Shown in pieces: positions 14,730 through 15,573 of a stretch of 15,573 nucleotides of DNA; the stretch's first letter is position 1, and the number at the start of each line of letters is the position of its first letter. The stretch comes from SIG578 sp964508295 (GTDB lineage: Bacteria > Bacillota > Clostridia > Oscillospirales > Ruminococcaceae), in the NCBI GenBank assembly GCA_964508295.1, contig CAZDSQ010000041.1:1-15573 (forward strand), in the 5' to 3' direction. Below the pieces are notes generated by a model. It did not search any database. It saw nothing but the letters and a program-made list of their open reading frames with translations, and was not told where the DNA came from. The translations under genes and the position numbers were made by a program.

Positions 14730-15573
14730 TTAGCGCACCTCCTTTTTGAAAAGATTGCAGGCGTCTATGTGGGCGTGGCGCTCAAAATCCGAGTACATTC
14801 TGCCTCTTGACATAGCCTCGTCAAAGTCTATCTCATAGCCGTTGAAATCAGGACCGTCAACGCAGGCAAACTTTGTTACCTTTTTGCCGTCAACGTTAAG
14901 TGTAAGTCTGCAGCCGCCGCACATTCCCGTTCCGTCGATCATAATGGGGTTCATAGATGCGGTTACGGGCGTTCCAAACGGTCTTGCAGTTTCAACAACA
15001 AATTTCATCATAATGAGTGGGCCGATGGTGATAATCATATCAAACTTTTTGCCGCTCTCGAGCATCTCCTTTAAAGGCATTGTAACGTTACCCTTTTCGC
15101 CATAAGAACCGTCGTCAGTCATAACACGAAGTGTATCTGAGCAGGCCTTAAACTCGTCCTCAAGGATAAGGAGATCCTTATTTCTGAAGCCGATAATGCT
15201 TGTAACCTCTGCGCCCATTTCGTGAAGCTTTTCGGCAATAGGCATAGCGATAGCACAGCCAACGCCGCCACCGACAATGCAGACCTTTTTAAGCCCGTCA
15301 AGATGGGTTGCAACGCCGAGGGGGCCTACAAAATCCTGAATGTACTCCCCCGCCTCTTTATACGAGAGCTTTTCAGTCGTACTGCCTACGACCTGAAAAA
15401 TTATCTTTACAGTACCCTCCTCTTTATTTACGCCTGCAACGGTCAGGGGAATTCTTTCGCCGTTTTGGTCAACACGAAGAATGACAAACTGGCCGGGCAG
15501 AGCCTTGTTAGCTACAAGCGGAGCCTCTATCATAAGCTCTACTACTGTAGGATTTAAAACCTTTTTATGAGCT
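14730..15573 (-). CDS. nfnA: NfnA-type FAD/NAD(H)-binding oxidoreductase subunit, 5' partial
   Basis: Sulfide/dihydroorotate dehydrogenase-like flavoprotein; the visible part has 280 residues. The frame is open to the window edge: before the internal ATG at 15533 it reads AHKKVLNPTVVEL, typical of the first strand of this family, so the true start lies outside. An FAD domain comes first (PGQFVILRV), then an NAD domain (IVGGGVGCAIAMPIAEKL) and the C-terminal [2Fe-2S] region IDGTGMCGGC ... FACVDGPDF. Only three cysteines are available; in the NfnA family an Asp acts as fourth ligand, and the IDGTG Asp fits. It ends with TAA directly before nfnB. With NfnB it should bifurcate electrons from NADPH to NAD+ and ferredoxin, or run in reverse. 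Confidence 0.88.
   Translation of the reverse strand, partial: AHKKVLNPTVVELMIEAPLVANKALPGQFVILRVDQNGERIPLTVAGVNKEEGTVKIIFQVVGSTTEKLSYKEAGEYIQDFVGPLGVATHLDGLKKVCIVGGGVGCAIAMPIAEKLHEMGAEVTSIIGFRNKDLLILEDEFKACSDTLRVMTDDGSYGEKGNVTMPLKEMLESGKKFDMIITIGPLIMMKFVVETARPFGTPVTASMNPIMIDGTGMCGGCRLTLNVDGKKVTKFACVDGPDFNGYEIDFDEAMSRGRMYSDFERHAHIDACNLFKKEVR

Overview
The window looks like a chromosomal segment of a low-to-mid-GC anaerobic, probably spore-forming Clostridia-type Firmicute; the Oscillospirales/Ruminococcaceae group is my guess from gene content and protein style. Supporting genes are a Rex redox repressor, a complete dlt cell-wall D-alanylation operon, a YlmC/YmxH-type sporulation protein, a SpoIVFA/SpoIVFB-like pair, an NfnAB-type flavin oxidoreductase and a group II ECF vitamin uptake unit. 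A run of ten N shows it comes from a scaffolded draft assembly. I see no mobile element, CRISPR array, tRNA or rRNA.

Layout: all genes lie on the minus strand except one two-gene plus-strand island (about 11983-13314). Read in the direction of transcription from the right, the window begins with nfnA (cut by the window edge) and nfnB (13318-15573), which converge on the island and share a bidirectional terminator with it. Left of the island, ylmC, an M23 peptidase-like gene and an M50 membrane protease gene form a tight cluster (10199-11921) that is probably sporulation linked. Next, from its own clear promoter, comes an overlapping radical SAM / DUF2344 pair (7657-10141). A second clear promoter (7613-7641) opens a long run: a small lipoprotein, an intrinsic terminator, a transglutaminase-like lipoprotein, dltA, dltB, dltC, dltD, a small unlisted dltX, asnS and rex (69-7569).

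The plus-strand island is a self-contained cobalamin uptake unit. It has a consensus promoter, a cobalamin riboswitch aptamer, a terminator/antiterminator expression platform, a lipoprotein with the DUF4430 fold (the domain that forms the C-terminal half of animal transcobalamin and intrinsic factor) and an ECF S component. A surface cobalamin-binding lipoprotein handing its ligand to an ECF transporter is the natural reading, although the ligand is inferred.

The dlt genes should charge D-alanine onto the carrier DltC (DltA), move it across the membrane (DltB) and transfer it to teichoic acid (DltX, DltD). The 44-residue DltX lies after dltD instead of before dltA and ends in the diagnostic FVYNDF. 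NfnA and NfnB together should form a flavin-based electron-bifurcating NADH:ferredoxin:NADP+ oxidoreductase; the usual automatic label for NfnB, glutamate synthase small subunit, is probably misleading here.
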